64,000 nt of DNA from Poindextera sp036494815. Its GTDB lineage: Bacteria; Pseudomonadota; Alphaproteobacteria; Caulobacterales; Caulobacteraceae. The stretch is taken from NCBI GenBank assembly GCA_036494815.1, contig DASXNV010000107.1, positions 1 to 64,000 of the forward strand, given 5' to 3'. The position numbers and the translations under genes were made by a program. Each line of letters starts with the position of its first letter. The stretch's first letter is position 1. The notes below the pieces were generated by a model. It saw only the letters and a program-made list of their open reading frames with translations, did no database searches and was not told the origin of the DNA. Below, piece by piece: positions 42,305 through 50,678 of the stretch.

Positions 42305-45154
42305 ATGACCAATCCGCTGCTGCAACTGGGAACCGCCGGCCAGGCCGTGTGGCTCGACTTCGTCCAGCGGGACATGCTCGAAAACGGAGCGTTTCAAAGC
42401 CTGATCGAAAAGGACGGGGTCACCGGCGTCACGTCCAATCCGGCGATCTTCGAAAAAGCCATCGGCGGCAGCCCAGACTATGACACGGCCGTGAAGGCTT
42501 TCGTGGAAGGCGCCGACGGCGACCCCGCCACGGTGTTCGAGCACCTGGCGATCCAGGATATCCAGACCGCCGCGGATCTGCTGCGCCCGGTCTATGACCG
42601 GCTGAGCGGGCGCGACGGCTATGTCAGCCTGGAGGTCTCGCCTTATCTGGCGCGCGACACCGAGGCCACGGTCGCCGAAGCGCACAAGTTGTGGGCGGCG
42701 GTGAACCGACCCAATCTGATGATCAAGGTGCCCGGTACGGCCGAGGGCGTGCCGGCCATCCGCCAGCTGATCGGTGACGGGATCAATATCAATGTCACCC
42801 TGCTGTTCTCGCTGGAAGCCTATCTGGCGGTGGCGCAAGCCCATCTCGCCGGCCTGGAGGACTTCAAGGCCAAGGGCGGAGATGTCACCCGCGTCCACGG
42901 GGTGGCCAGCTTCTTCGTCAGCCGCATCGATAGCCAGATCGATGACGCCATCGACGCGCGGCTGAAGGCCGGCGCCGGGGCCGACGAGGCGGACCTGAAG
43001 CGCGTGCGGGGCAAGGTCGCCATCGCCAACGCCAAGATCGCCTATCAACGCTACCTGGACATGCTCGCCACCCCGCGCTGGACAGCGCTGGCCAGCGTGG
43101 GCGCCGCGCCGCAGCGGCTGCTGTGGGCCTCCACCGGAACCAAGAACCCCGATTATCCCGACACCCTCTATGTGGCGACCCTGATCGGCCCGGACACGGT
43201 CAACACCATGCCGCCCAAGACCATGGACGCCTTCCGCGACCACGGCCAGGTGAGCCAGAGCCTGACCGAAGATCCCCAGGGCGCCGCCGATATCCTGGCC
43301 GTCACCGAACGCCTGGGCCTCGACCTGGCCGGCGTCACCGCCAGGCTGGTGGACGATGGGGTCAAGTCTTTCGCCGACGCTGCCGACAAACTGTATGGGG
43401 CCGTCGCCGACAAGCGCATCCAGGTGCTGGGTGATCGGCTCAACGGCCAGCATGTCCAGGCCCCCGATGACCTCAAGACGGCGGCGGCCAAGCTGGCCGA
43501 GACGGCCCGCGCCAAGGGCTGGAGCCGGCGAATGTGGCAGGGCGACGCCAGCCTGTGGACCGGCCAGGACGAGGCCAAGTGGCTGGGCTGGCTGCCCGCC
43601 GCTCACGGCGATCGGGTGGATCTGGGCGCGCTGGAGGCCTTTTCGGCCGAGATCGCCGGCGCCGGCTTCATCCACGCCCTGCTCCTGGGCATGGGCGGCT
43701 CCAGCCTGGGGCCGGAAGTGCTGGCCGAGACCTTCGGAAGCCGGCCTGGCCATCCCAAACTATTGGTTCTGGACTCTACCGATCCGCACCAGATCGCGCG
43801 TTTTGAGGCGCAGATCGATCCGGCCCGGACCCTGTTCATCGTCGCCAGCAAGTCGGGCTCGACCCTGGAGCCGGATATCCTGCACCGCTATTTCTACGAT
43901 GTGGCGTGCAAGGCGCTTGGGGCCGACAAGGCCGGCGCGTCCTTTGTCGCTATCACCGACCCAGGCTCCCAGCTTGAGTCCACCGCCAAGGAACAGGGGT
44001 TCCGCCGAATCTTCCTGGGCGATCCGGCGATCGGCGGGCGTTATTCGGTGCTGTCCAACTTCGGCCTGGTCCCGGCCGCCGCCGCCGGCGTCGACGTGCG
44101 CGCCTTCATGGCCTCGACACGTCTGATGACCCGCGCCTGCGCGGCCAGCGCGCCGCCCTCGGCCAATCCGGGAGTGGCTCTGGGTTTGGCCCTGGGCGCC
44201 GCCGCCCAGGCCGGACGGGACAAGCTGACCCTGATCGCCTCGCGCGGGCTCTCCGACGTGGGGGCCTGGCTCGAGCAGCTCATCGCAGAATCCACCGGCA
44301 AGCAGGGCAAGGGGATCATCCCGCTGGCGGGCGAGCCGGCCGCGCCGGCCGCCGACTACGGGAGCGATCGCATCTTCGCCTATCTGAGGCTTTCGGACCA
44401 TGATCAGCCGGACCTGGACACGCATGTCCGCGAGCTCGAGGACGCCGGCCATCCTGTGGTGCGCATCAGCCTGGCCAATCGCGACAGCCTGGGCCAGGAA
44501 TTCGTGCGCTGGGAAGTGGCCACCGCCATCGCCGGGGCGGTGATCGGCATCAATCCCTTCGACCAGCCGGACGTGGAAGCCAGCAAGATCAAGACCCGGG
44601 AGCTGACCTCCGGATACGAAAAGACCGGCGCCCTGGCCGGCGAAACACCGTTTCTGGAGGCGGACGGGATCGGCCTTTTCGCCGACGAGGCCAATGCCGC
44701 GGCCCTGACGGCTGACGGCGCGCAGACTCTCGAAGCCGTGCTGGGCGCCCATTTCAAGCGCGCCCAACCTGGCGACTATCTGGCTCTGCTGGCCTATATC
44801 GATCGGGACCATCCGCACACAGCGGCCCTGCAGGGCCTGCGCGAGCGGCTCTTGAAGCACACCAAGCTGGCCACGGCGCTGCAGTTTGGACCGCGTTTCC
44901 TGCATTCCACCGGCCAGGCCTACAAGGGCGGCCCAGCCAGCGGCGTCTTCCTGCAGATCACTCATGCTGTGGGCGCCGATCTGCCCGTGCCGGGACGCAA
45001 ATACAGCTTCGGCGTGGTGCTGCAGGCCCAGGCCCGCGGCGATCTGGGCGTGCTGGCCGAGCGCGGCCGCCGGCACCTGCGGGTCCATCTGGGCGCTGAC
45101 GTCGAGTCGGGCTTGAAGCGATTGATTGCAGCGGTCGAGCGCGCCTTGATCTGA
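42305..45154 (+). CDS. Fused transaldolase / glucose-6-phosphate isomerase
   Basis: A 949-residue bifunctional enzyme. Residues 1 to about 365 are a TalB/TalA-like transaldolase (GVTGVTSNPAIFEKAI, Schiff-base Lys in NLMIKVPGTAEGVPAI, WASTGTKNPDYPDTLYV). From about residue 400 to the end is phosphoglucose isomerase (LLGMGGSSLGPEVL, FIVASKSGSTLEPDIL, GRYSVLSNFGLVPAA, GFRRIFLG). It links the non-oxidative pentose phosphate pathway (sedoheptulose-7-P + glyceraldehyde-3-P to erythrose-4-P + fructose-6-P) directly to fructose-6-P/glucose-6-P interconversion. Such tal-pgi fusions are known in several bacteria. It stands alone, with a GAGGA-like site before the ATG. Confidence 0.95.
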   Translation: MTNPLLQLGTAGQAVWLDFVQRDMLENGAFQSLIEKDGVTGVTSNPAIFEKAIGGSPDYDTAVKAFVEGADGDPATVFEHLAIQDIQTAADLLRPVYDRLSGRDGYVSLEVSPYLARDTEATVAEAHKLWAAVNRPNLMIKVPGTAEGVPAIRQLIGDGININVTLLFSLEAYLAVAQAHLAGLEDFKAKGGDVTRVHGVASFFVSRIDSQIDDAIDARLKAGAGADEADLKRVRGKVAIANAKIAYQRYLDMLATPRWTALASVGAAPQRLLWASTGTKNPDYPDTLYVATLIGPDTVNTMPPKTMDAFRDHGQVSQSLTEDPQGAADILAVTERLGLDLAGVTARLVDDGVKSFADAADKLYGAVADKRIQVLGDRLNGQHVQAPDDLKTAAAKLAETARAKGWSRRMWQGDASLWTGQDEAKWLGWLPAAHGDRVDLGALEAFSAEIAGAGFIHALLLGMGGSSLGPEVLAETFGSRPGHPKLLVLDSTDPHQIARFEAQIDPARTLFIVASKSGSTLEPDILHRYFYDVACKALGADKAGASFVAITDPGSQLESTAKEQGFRRIFLGDPAIGGRYSVLSNFGLVPAAAAGVDVRAFMASTRLMTRACAASAPPSANPGVALGLALGAAAQAGRDKLTLIASRGLSDVGAWLEQLIAESTGKQGKGIIPLAGEPAAPAADYGSDRIFAYLRLSDHDQPDLDTHVRELEDAGHPVVRISLANRDSLGQEFVRWEVATAIAGAVIGINPFDQPDVEASKIKTRELTSGYEKTGALAGETPFLEADGIGLFADEANAAALTADGAQTLEAVLGAHFKRAQPGDYLALLAYIDRDHPHTAALQGLRERLLKHTKLATALQFGPRFLHSTGQAYKGGPASGVFLQITHAVGADLPVPGRKYSFGVVLQAQARGDLGVLAERGRRHLRVHLGADVESGLKRLIAAVERALI

Positions 45155-45342
45155 AGCTGAGCCACCCTTGTGGCGCTCGTTTCCTTCTTTCCGCGAGCGA
45201 GCGCCCAGACATTGCGATCGCGGCGCCCGATCCTGATCGTATCGGCCAAGGTTGGTGCGCGAACTTCACCCGCCGCGTGCGACGGCTCGACCTTATGGAC
45301 CGTCCGGCCTAAGACGGTTGTCTTCACAATGTTTCAGAGCTT

Positions 45343-46293
45343 GTGGGAGAGGCTTGGAGCGCGGGTTTGGGCAGCCAGCACGATATCGCCGATCTGCTGA
45401 GATGGGACACTGACGGCGCCGTCCGGGAAGAAAGCCATGCCCGGCTGATCGCTGATGAGCGGTTTGCGCACGCCGCTCGCGCCCTGGCTCGGAACATGCT
45501 GGCGGCCGGCGCCGCCGACAAGGCGCTGGATGGGGTGTTCAAGGACGCCGGCCGCTATGTGGCCGCCCTTTGGGCCATCTATCTGCACGTTTCAGGCGGC
45601 CTCACCCTGCCAAGGCTGAAAGAGATCTGCGCCTCGTCCGGCTTTGTCAGCCCGGGACGTGCCCGGGCTCTGCTGCTGTATCTGCGCTACCTCGGCTATA
45701 TCCGGCTGTTGCCCGTCAAGGCGCAAGGCGAGCCCAACCGCTACACGCCCACCCCCAGTCTCATGCGTGTCTGGCGCAGCCATCTGGGGGCCGCGCTCGA
45801 AGCGGCAAGCCTTGCCGAGCCCGCCGTGAGGCTGGTGTTGGACCGGCTTGACGAGCCGCAGGTGTTCGAAACCTTCTCCAAGCTGCACGGCGCGGGCTTG
45901 CTGACCTCGGCGAGAGGGGTCGACCAGAACGCGGCTTTCATCCGCGTCTTCATGCACCGCCATGCCGGAAACCAGATCGTCTTCACCCTGGTGGCGGAGG
46001 ACGACGAGGTTTTCCCGCCGCAAAGGCCCTTGCCGGTTTCGATCGCGGCGACCGCACGGCGGTTTCACGTCTCGCGCATCCACATCAAGCGGCTGCTGGA
46101 CGAGGCCGAGCAGGAAGGCCTTCTGAAATACGATCCTGAAGGGGCCATTGTGCTGCAGGAAGCCGCCCGCGCCGAAATATGCTTTTCCTATTCGGTTCAA
46201 TTGGTCCAACTGATCGTCGCTGCGGCCAGGACGGTGTCGGAGCGGCCGGACCTGTTCGCCGCGAAGAGCTGGGGCGAGGCCGTCCGCGCTTAG
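45343..46293 (+). CDS. Uncharacterised winged-helix protein
   Basis: A 316-residue protein with two helix-turn-helix-like regions: an N-terminal GGLTLPRLKEICASSGFVSP...ARALLLYLRYLGYIRLLPV (about 85-130) and a C-terminal PLPVSIAATARRFHVSRIHI...LLDEAEQEGLLKYDP (about 230-270). Both are shaped like winged-helix DNA-binding modules, so a transcriptional regulator is likely. I do not recognise the family or ligand. The start is GTG, chosen as the first in frame; an internal TTG at 45367 is an alternative. It is convergent with the 2-hydroxyacid dehydrogenase gene, 7 bases apart. Confidence 0.7.
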   Translation: MGEAWSAGLGSQHDIADLLRWDTDGAVREESHARLIADERFAHAARALARNMLAAGAADKALDGVFKDAGRYVAALWAIYLHVSGGLTLPRLKEICASSGFVSPGRARALLLYLRYLGYIRLLPVKAQGEPNRYTPTPSLMRVWRSHLGAALEAASLAEPAVRLVLDRLDEPQVFETFSKLHGAGLLTSARGVDQNAAFIRVFMHRHAGNQIVFTLVAEDDEVFPPQRPLPVSIAATARRFHVSRIHIKRLLDEAEQEGLLKYDPEGAIVLQEAARAEICFSYSVQLVQLIVAAARTVSERPDLFAAKSWGEAVRA

Positions 46294-46300
46294 AAAGCCC

Positions 46301-47245
46301 TCAGACGACCTGGTGGAGCAGGGCTTCACCGGCGGCCAGACGGCCGCAGTTCTCCCGCGCTACCGCCACGCTCCGCTGCAGCGTCTCTGGGGTCAGCCAG
46401 GCGATGTGTGGGGCGACCACCACCTGTGGGAAGGCGAACAGGGGATTGTCGGCGCCCGCCGGTTCCACGCAGAACACGTCCAGGCCCGCGCCGGCGATGT
46501 GACCGCTGGCGAGGGCGGCGGCCAGAGCCGCCTCGTCGATCAGTTCGCCCCGGGCGGTGTTGACGATCACGGCGCCCTTTTTCATCCGCGCCAGGGCCGC
46601 CGCATCGATCATGCCGCGGGTCTCGGGCGTGGCGGGGACGTGCAGGCTGAGGATGTCTGCCTGTTCCAGCACATAGGCAAGGGGCGCGAAGGGGTAGGGG
46701 ACTTCGGGCTTGGGCGCGCGGGCGGTATAGAGGATGTGGGCGCCCAGGGCCGCCAGGGCCGGGGCTACGCGACTGGGGCCGCCGCCAAAGCCGACAAAGC
46801 CGACGATGCGACCACAGATCTCGCCGGCGCTGTCCAATAGCTCCAGGTCCGGCCGTCCGCCGTCGCCGGCGCGGGTCAGGCGGTCGAAATAGGCCGCCCG
46901 GCGCAGGGTCGCCAGCATCAGCATCAAGGTCATTTCAGCCACCGCTTGGCTGTTTGTTCCCGGCATGTTGGCGACGGCGATCCCACGCGCCTTGGCCGCC
47001 TCAAGATCGATGGTGTTCACGCCCACGCCCAGCTTGTGGACCAGCTTCAGCCGTGGAGCGCCGGCCATAACCGTCGCGGTCACCGGCTTTAGCACATGCA
47101 GCAGCACGTCCGCTTCGCTCATCAGGGCTGTGAAGCCGGCCTCGTCGGTCTCGTCGACAATGTCCAGACGCGCGAAGCCGTCGAAGGCGGCGTGCAGGGT
47201 CTGCTCAAACCCAGGGCTCGCGCGATATTGCAGCACGATGTTCAT
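46301..47245 (-). CDS. D-isomer-specific 2-hydroxyacid dehydrogenase
   Basis: A 314-residue NAD-dependent dehydrogenase of the SerA/LdhA/GhrB superfamily. The Rossmann glycine motif is present as IVGFVGFGGGPSRVAPALAA. The catalytic triad is visible: Arg in VIVNTARGELIDEAAL, Glu in GAGLDVFCVEPAG and His in VVVAPHIAWLTPET. It probably reduces a small 2-keto acid such as glyoxylate or hydroxypyruvate. The ATG giving MNIVLQYRASPG is the natural start; the frame is open 47 codons upstream. It lies 64 bases after the end of the LysR gene and may be its target. Confidence 0.9.
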   Translation of the reverse strand: MNIVLQYRASPGFEQTLHAAFDGFARLDIVDETDEAGFTALMSEADVLLHVLKPVTATVMAGAPRLKLVHKLGVGVNTIDLEAAKARGIAVANMPGTNSQAVAEMTLMLMLATLRRAAYFDRLTRAGDGGRPDLELLDSAGEICGRIVGFVGFGGGPSRVAPALAALGAHILYTARAPKPEVPYPFAPLAYVLEQADILSLHVPATPETRGMIDAAALARMKKGAVIVNTARGELIDEAALAAALASGHIAGAGLDVFCVEPAGADNPLFAFPQVVVAPHIAWLTPETLQRSVAVARENCGRLAAGEALLHQVV

Positions 47246-47309
47246 GAGAGCGGCCCACGTGGGGGCCGAGCGGCGCCAGCGGCGGCGGAGCGGATGCCGA
47301 AGCACATGA

Positions 47310-48332
47310 TCAAGGCCTGAGGTGTCGCCGATCCCCCAGCGGCAGGGCCGCGACAGCGTCCTCTTCGGCGCGCCGGGATGGATCAAGATAGGGGCCGAAT
47401 TCGCGCGGGTGCACGAATTCCGCGCGATACCAGGGTTTCTGATGGGCGTCGAACACCTCGCGAAGCCAATCGATCACGCTGCGGATGCGCGCCGAACGGC
47501 TGGCGTCGCGCCGGCGTACCAACCACAGGCGAGAGGCTTCGGTCGGCAGATTGTCCAGCATGACCAGGCTCGGCTCCACCGACAAGATTGCGGTGGGCAG
47601 AGGACCGACGCCCCCACCCTGCTTGATGGCGAAGAAGGACACCGCGCTGGAATTGGTGACGATCCGCTTGCGCAGGAAATCCTGCATCGCCGCGGTGCGC
47701 GGATGCCAGGTCTCGCGATCGTGGTCCTGTGCGGCATGGTGGATATAGGGGTGGGTGGTCAGTTCCTCCACCGTGGTCGGCGCGCGGTAGAGGTCGAGAT
47801 ATTCGCGCGACGCGAACATGGTGTAGTGAAAATAGGCCAGAGGGACAGCCACCATGTCGGGATTTTTGGGCTGGCTGAAGGTCAAGGTCAGGTCGACGTC
47901 GCCGCCCAACGGATGATCGGCCCACAGGCCGCTGTCGATGATCAGGTCGATCTTGGGATGGGCGCGCAGGAATTCGGGCAGGTGCGGCGGCAGGAACACC
48001 CCCGCCACGCCATCGGGCGCGGCCAGTTTGACCCGCCCCTCGGGCGTGTTTTCGCTGTCGAGCACGTGGGTTTCGAAATTCTCGGCGGCGCGCTCCATGG
48101 TCAGGGCGCTGTCATAGGCGCGCTCTCCGGCCTCGGTCATGGTCACGCCTTGCGGCCCGCGGATCAGAAGCTTGGTGTTGAGGCGATCCTCAAGCCGGTC
48201 GACCGCGCGGGTGATGGTGGTCAGGCCGATATCGAGAGCCCGCGCAGCGGCGCCGAAGCTGCCGAGCCGCGCCACGGCCCAGAACAACCGTATGTCCGTC
48301 CAATCCGCTTTGCGTCGGACCACCTTCACCAA
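47310..48332 (-). CDS. LysR family transcriptional regulator
   Basis: A 340-residue regulator with the N-terminal winged helix (DIRLFWAVARLGSFGAAARA then LDIGLTTITRAVDRLEDRLN) and a periplasmic-binding-protein-like effector domain. The C-terminal tail is about 40 residues longer than in a typical 300-residue LysR. It is transcribed toward the 2-hydroxyacid dehydrogenase (same strand) and diverges from the GNAT operon, so either may be its target. LysR genes usually control the divergent unit, here 48454-50451. Confidence 0.92.
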   Translation of the reverse strand: MVKVVRRKADWTDIRLFWAVARLGSFGAAARALDIGLTTITRAVDRLEDRLNTKLLIRGPQGVTMTEAGERAYDSALTMERAAENFETHVLDSENTPEGRVKLAAPDGVAGVFLPPHLPEFLRAHPKIDLIIDSGLWADHPLGGDVDLTLTFSQPKNPDMVAVPLAYFHYTMFASREYLDLYRAPTTVEELTTHPYIHHAAQDHDRETWHPRTAAMQDFLRKRIVTNSSAVSFFAIKQGGGVGPLPTAILSVEPSLVMLDNLPTEASRLWLVRRRDASRSARIRSVIDWLREVFDAHQKPWYRAEFVHPREFGPYLDPSRRAEEDAVAALPLGDRRHLRP

Positions 48333-48453
48333 GGCTGATAGGCCCCCATCATTTTCGCAAGACCCTCTTGCAATCTTCGCGGGTCCCGAGAACTTAGCGC
48401 ACGCTCTACCAAAGCTCCATGGCTACTAACAACTAGTAACAGGAGCCTTCGGG

Positions 48454-49035
48454 ATGCGACCCTCTACCCTCAGTAGCGCGACGTGCGGCCCTATTGTAGC
48501 CGCGGCCCTGCGCGACGAGTTGGCGCTGTTCGGCCTATACCCGGCGGGAGCCGATGAGGTCATCGAAGCTCGCGCCTTCGCCGCAGGTTTGATCGGCGGC
48601 GAAATCGTCACCCCCGAGGCGCTGCAGATGGTCCACGAGCGCACCGGCGCCGGCCTGTTCGTCTATCGCTATGATGGCGTGCTGAGCGGGGTGATCGCCC
48701 TGGTTCTGTTGACCGACGAGGGGCTGCGTGCGGCCATGTCCGACGCTTTTGACGCGCTGGCGCCGAATCCGGCCCATGTGGCGCGGTTCGACCAGGACCC
48801 TGCGGGCGTCTATGGCTGGGGCATCGCCGCGGCTGATAAGGCGGCGGCCCGGCGGCTGGCCGAAGCGAGCGGGGCCATGACCAGTAACTCTATCGGCCAC
48901 CTGCCTCATTTCGCCCGGGCGGCGACCGAGGCGGGCGCCCGCTTTATGGAACGCCTGGGCTTTCGCCCTTATCCCGGCTCTCGCAAGGGCCTGGTGTTGC
49001 TGGATCCTCAACGTGTTCGGATGGCCGCCGCATGA
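48454..49035 (+). CDS. GNAT-like protein, first gene of a four-gene operon
   Basis: A 193-residue protein without a confident family. The C-terminal ATEAGARFMERLGFRPYPGSRKGLVLL has the look of the last strand-helix part of GNAT acyltransferases, and GLFVYRYDGVLSGVIALVLLTDEG resembles the central strands. The pyrophosphate loop Q/RxxGxG/A is not evident, so catalytic status is doubtful. Its stop overlaps the next gene by 4 bases (ATGA), implying the two products act together. Divergent from the LysR gene. Confidence 0.72.
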   Translation: MRPSTLSSATCGPIVAAALRDELALFGLYPAGADEVIEARAFAAGLIGGEIVTPEALQMVHERTGAGLFVYRYDGVLSGVIALVLLTDEGLRAAMSDAFDALAPNPAHVARFDQDPAGVYGWGIAAADKAAARRLAEASGAMTSNSIGHLPHFARAATEAGARFMERLGFRPYPGSRKGLVLLDPQRVRMAAA

Positions 49036-49664
49036 ACGCGATCTCCCCGCACCCCCTGGGCGCCCGGTCGCCGCGCCCGGGCGTTAATGACATGCAGGTT
49101 TGCGTGGCGCACACCCTGAACGATCTGATGCAGGTGATGGCCATTCGCACCCTGGTCTATATGGGCGAGCAGGTCTGCCCCTATGACGAAGAGTTCGACG
49201 GCAACGACTTCGCCGGCGCCACCCACCTGATCTTGCGCAAGGCGGACGAGCCGATCGGCGTGGTCCGCCTGCGCTGGTTCGCCGATTTCGCCAAGCTGGA
49301 ACGGTTGTCGATCCGCAAGGAATATCGTGGCGGGCCTGGCCTGATGATGCTTAGCCGCGCCGCCTTCGACCTGGCGCAACGTAAGGGCTACCGCCGCCTG
49401 ATGGGTCATGCGCAGCTGCGTGTGGCGCCGTTCTGGAAGCGCTATTTTCAGGGTCGGGTGCGGGCCGGGCGCACGACCTTTGCCTTTTCCGACTACGACT
49501 ATGTGGAGTTGGAGTTCGACCTGATCCCGTCGGACGACGCCATCACCATCGACACCGAGCCCATGGTCCTACTGCGCCCAGAGGGCGAATGGGACCGGCC
49601 CGGTGTCATCGATCGATCCGTCGCCAGATCAGCTTCCCAGGCCGCGCCGGCCAGTTTCGCGTAA
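49032..49664 (+). CDS. GNAT/acyl-homoserine-lactone-synthase-like acyltransferase
   Basis: A 210-residue protein. MQVCVAHTLNDLMQVMAIRT...VYMGEQVCPYDEEFDGND followed by ATHLILRKADEPIGVVRLRW resembles the N-terminal half shared by GNATs and autoinducer synthases. KLERLSIRKEYRGGPGLMML is the acetyl/acyl-CoA pyrophosphate loop region. It is then followed by GYRRLMGHAQLRVAPFWKRY. The long C-terminal part with FSDYDYVELEFDLIP is not standard GNAT. Donor (acyl-CoA or acyl-ACP) and acceptor are unknown. Translationally coupled to 48454-49035. Confidence 0.75.
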   Translation: MNAISPHPLGARSPRPGVNDMQVCVAHTLNDLMQVMAIRTLVYMGEQVCPYDEEFDGNDFAGATHLILRKADEPIGVVRLRWFADFAKLERLSIRKEYRGGPGLMMLSRAAFDLAQRKGYRRLMGHAQLRVAPFWKRYFQGRVRAGRTTFAFSDYDYVELEFDLIPSDDAITIDTEPMVLLRPEGEWDRPGVIDRSVARSASQAAPASFA

Positions 49665-49678
49665 GGACAACTCGCCCC

Positions 49679-50254
49679 GTGTTTGCGTTACGCCCAGAGC
49701 CGTCAACGGCCCCGCGCCACCTCGTCTGTCTCGATCTGGTCCGCTCGGAGATCCGAGTGGATGGCTTCGATCACTCCGGTCTGGGCCGTCGTATCGAGGC
49801 TTGCCGTCGTCTTTTGATGCATGCGCGTGGGCGGGGGTGGGACATTACCCATGTTCATCCCAGGTCGGCCTCGCACGCCGCGCGGCCGGTGGAAGGGTTG
49901 GAGCCCCTGCCCAGCGAGCGGCTGGTCTATCGCACCGGGGTTTCGGCCTTCTCCAACCGCATATTTCGGCAGGCGATCAAGGCCTCGCCGGAGGCTGAAC
50001 TGATCCTGGTCGGCTTTTCGTTGTCGTCCTCCTGCCTGGCCACGGCGCTCACCGCCCACGATTGGGGCTTGCCCGTGATCCTGGCCGCGGATGCGGTGCT
50101 CGGCGGGCCATCGGAAAACCCCGAAGTGCGAGAGACGGAACGCTCGCTGCGATCGATCGTGGCGCCCTTCGTGCGAATCGCAGCAGCAGATGACCTCATC
50201 GAGGTGCGGCGGACCCTGCGCCTCGTGAGCAGTGCGGTCGCGTATGAGGGATAG
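49679..50254 (+). CDS. Isochorismatase-like cysteine hydrolase, degenerate active site
   Basis: A 191-residue protein of the isochorismatase/nicotinamidase fold. The N-terminal Asp region is HLVCLDLVRSEIRV, the SAF segment is VYRTGVSAFSNRIFRQAI, and the nucleophile region is LVGFSLSSSCLATALTAHDW, followed by GLPVILAADAVLGG. The catalytic Lys that normally precedes SAF (usually R-K-x-x-x-SAF) is not evident here, so catalysis is uncertain. The start is GTG with AAGGA 11 bases upstream. It follows the acyltransferase after 14 bases and abuts the next small gene. Confidence 0.72.
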   Translation: MFALRPEPSTAPRHLVCLDLVRSEIRVDGFDHSGLGRRIEACRRLLMHARGRGWDITHVHPRSASHAARPVEGLEPLPSERLVYRTGVSAFSNRIFRQAIKASPEAELILVGFSLSSSCLATALTAHDWGLPVILAADAVLGGPSENPEVRETERSLRSIVAPFVRIAAADDLIEVRRTLRLVSSAVAYEG

Positions 50255-50451
50255 TGGGCGTGTCTAGGGATTCGGTGGTGACCCTGCTAGCTCTGTTGGG
50301 CGAGTTGGAAGGCCATCTTGATGGCGAACCGGACCCCCAGCTTGTCGAGCTGCGCATGACCATCGGCGCCGCCCTGGCCGCGCTGCACCGCGCCGACGCC
50401 GAAGCCCGCCTGCGCATTCGCGACAGGTCGTTCACCGAGACGCTGCATTAG
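50254..50451 (+). CDS. 65-residue protein, last gene of the operon
   Basis: A small, probably all-helical protein (VVTLLALLGELEGHLDGEPDP, LVELRMTIGAALAALHRADAEARLRIRDRS). It starts at GTG whose first base is the last base of the preceding stop; GTG 50260 is an alternative. I recognise no family. Tight coupling to the isochorismatase-like gene is the main argument that it is real. Confidence 0.5.
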   Translation: MGVSRDSVVTLLALLGELEGHLDGEPDPQLVELRMTIGAALAALHRADAEARLRIRDRSFTETLH

Positions 50452-50507
50452 ATGTTGGCCCGACAATTTGCTGGCGCATTATATTCCAGCGGCGGGAAGG
50501 ATGCGCG

Positions 50508-50678
50508 ATGGGCGTTGATCCGACAGCTTGCGGCACACCCGTGGGTGGATTGGTCGTTCATCTGGGGAGACCCGGCTTAGGGCTCGTCACGCGAAGCGGA
50601 GATGAGTTGGTCTTAGACCGTCAAAATCAAAGTGGTCGGTGTTTCGGCGCCACACGAGCACCTCGATTTCAACTTTGA
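50508..50678 (+). CDS. Possible 56-residue ORF
   Basis: An ATG with a good AAGGA site 6 bases upstream opens a frame (MGVDPTACGTPVGGLVVHLG at the start) ending just inside the 3' end of the convergent J-domain gene. No family resemblance; it may be a chance frame. Confidence 0.22.
   Translation: MGVDPTACGTPVGGLVVHLGRPGLGLVTRSGDELVLDRQNQSGRCFGATRAPRFQL

Noticed and set aside
45155..45342. Small hairpin CGCTCG/CGAGCG downstream of tal-pgi
   Set aside because: Only a 6-base stem with a 14-base loop and no U-run; not distinguishable from chance.
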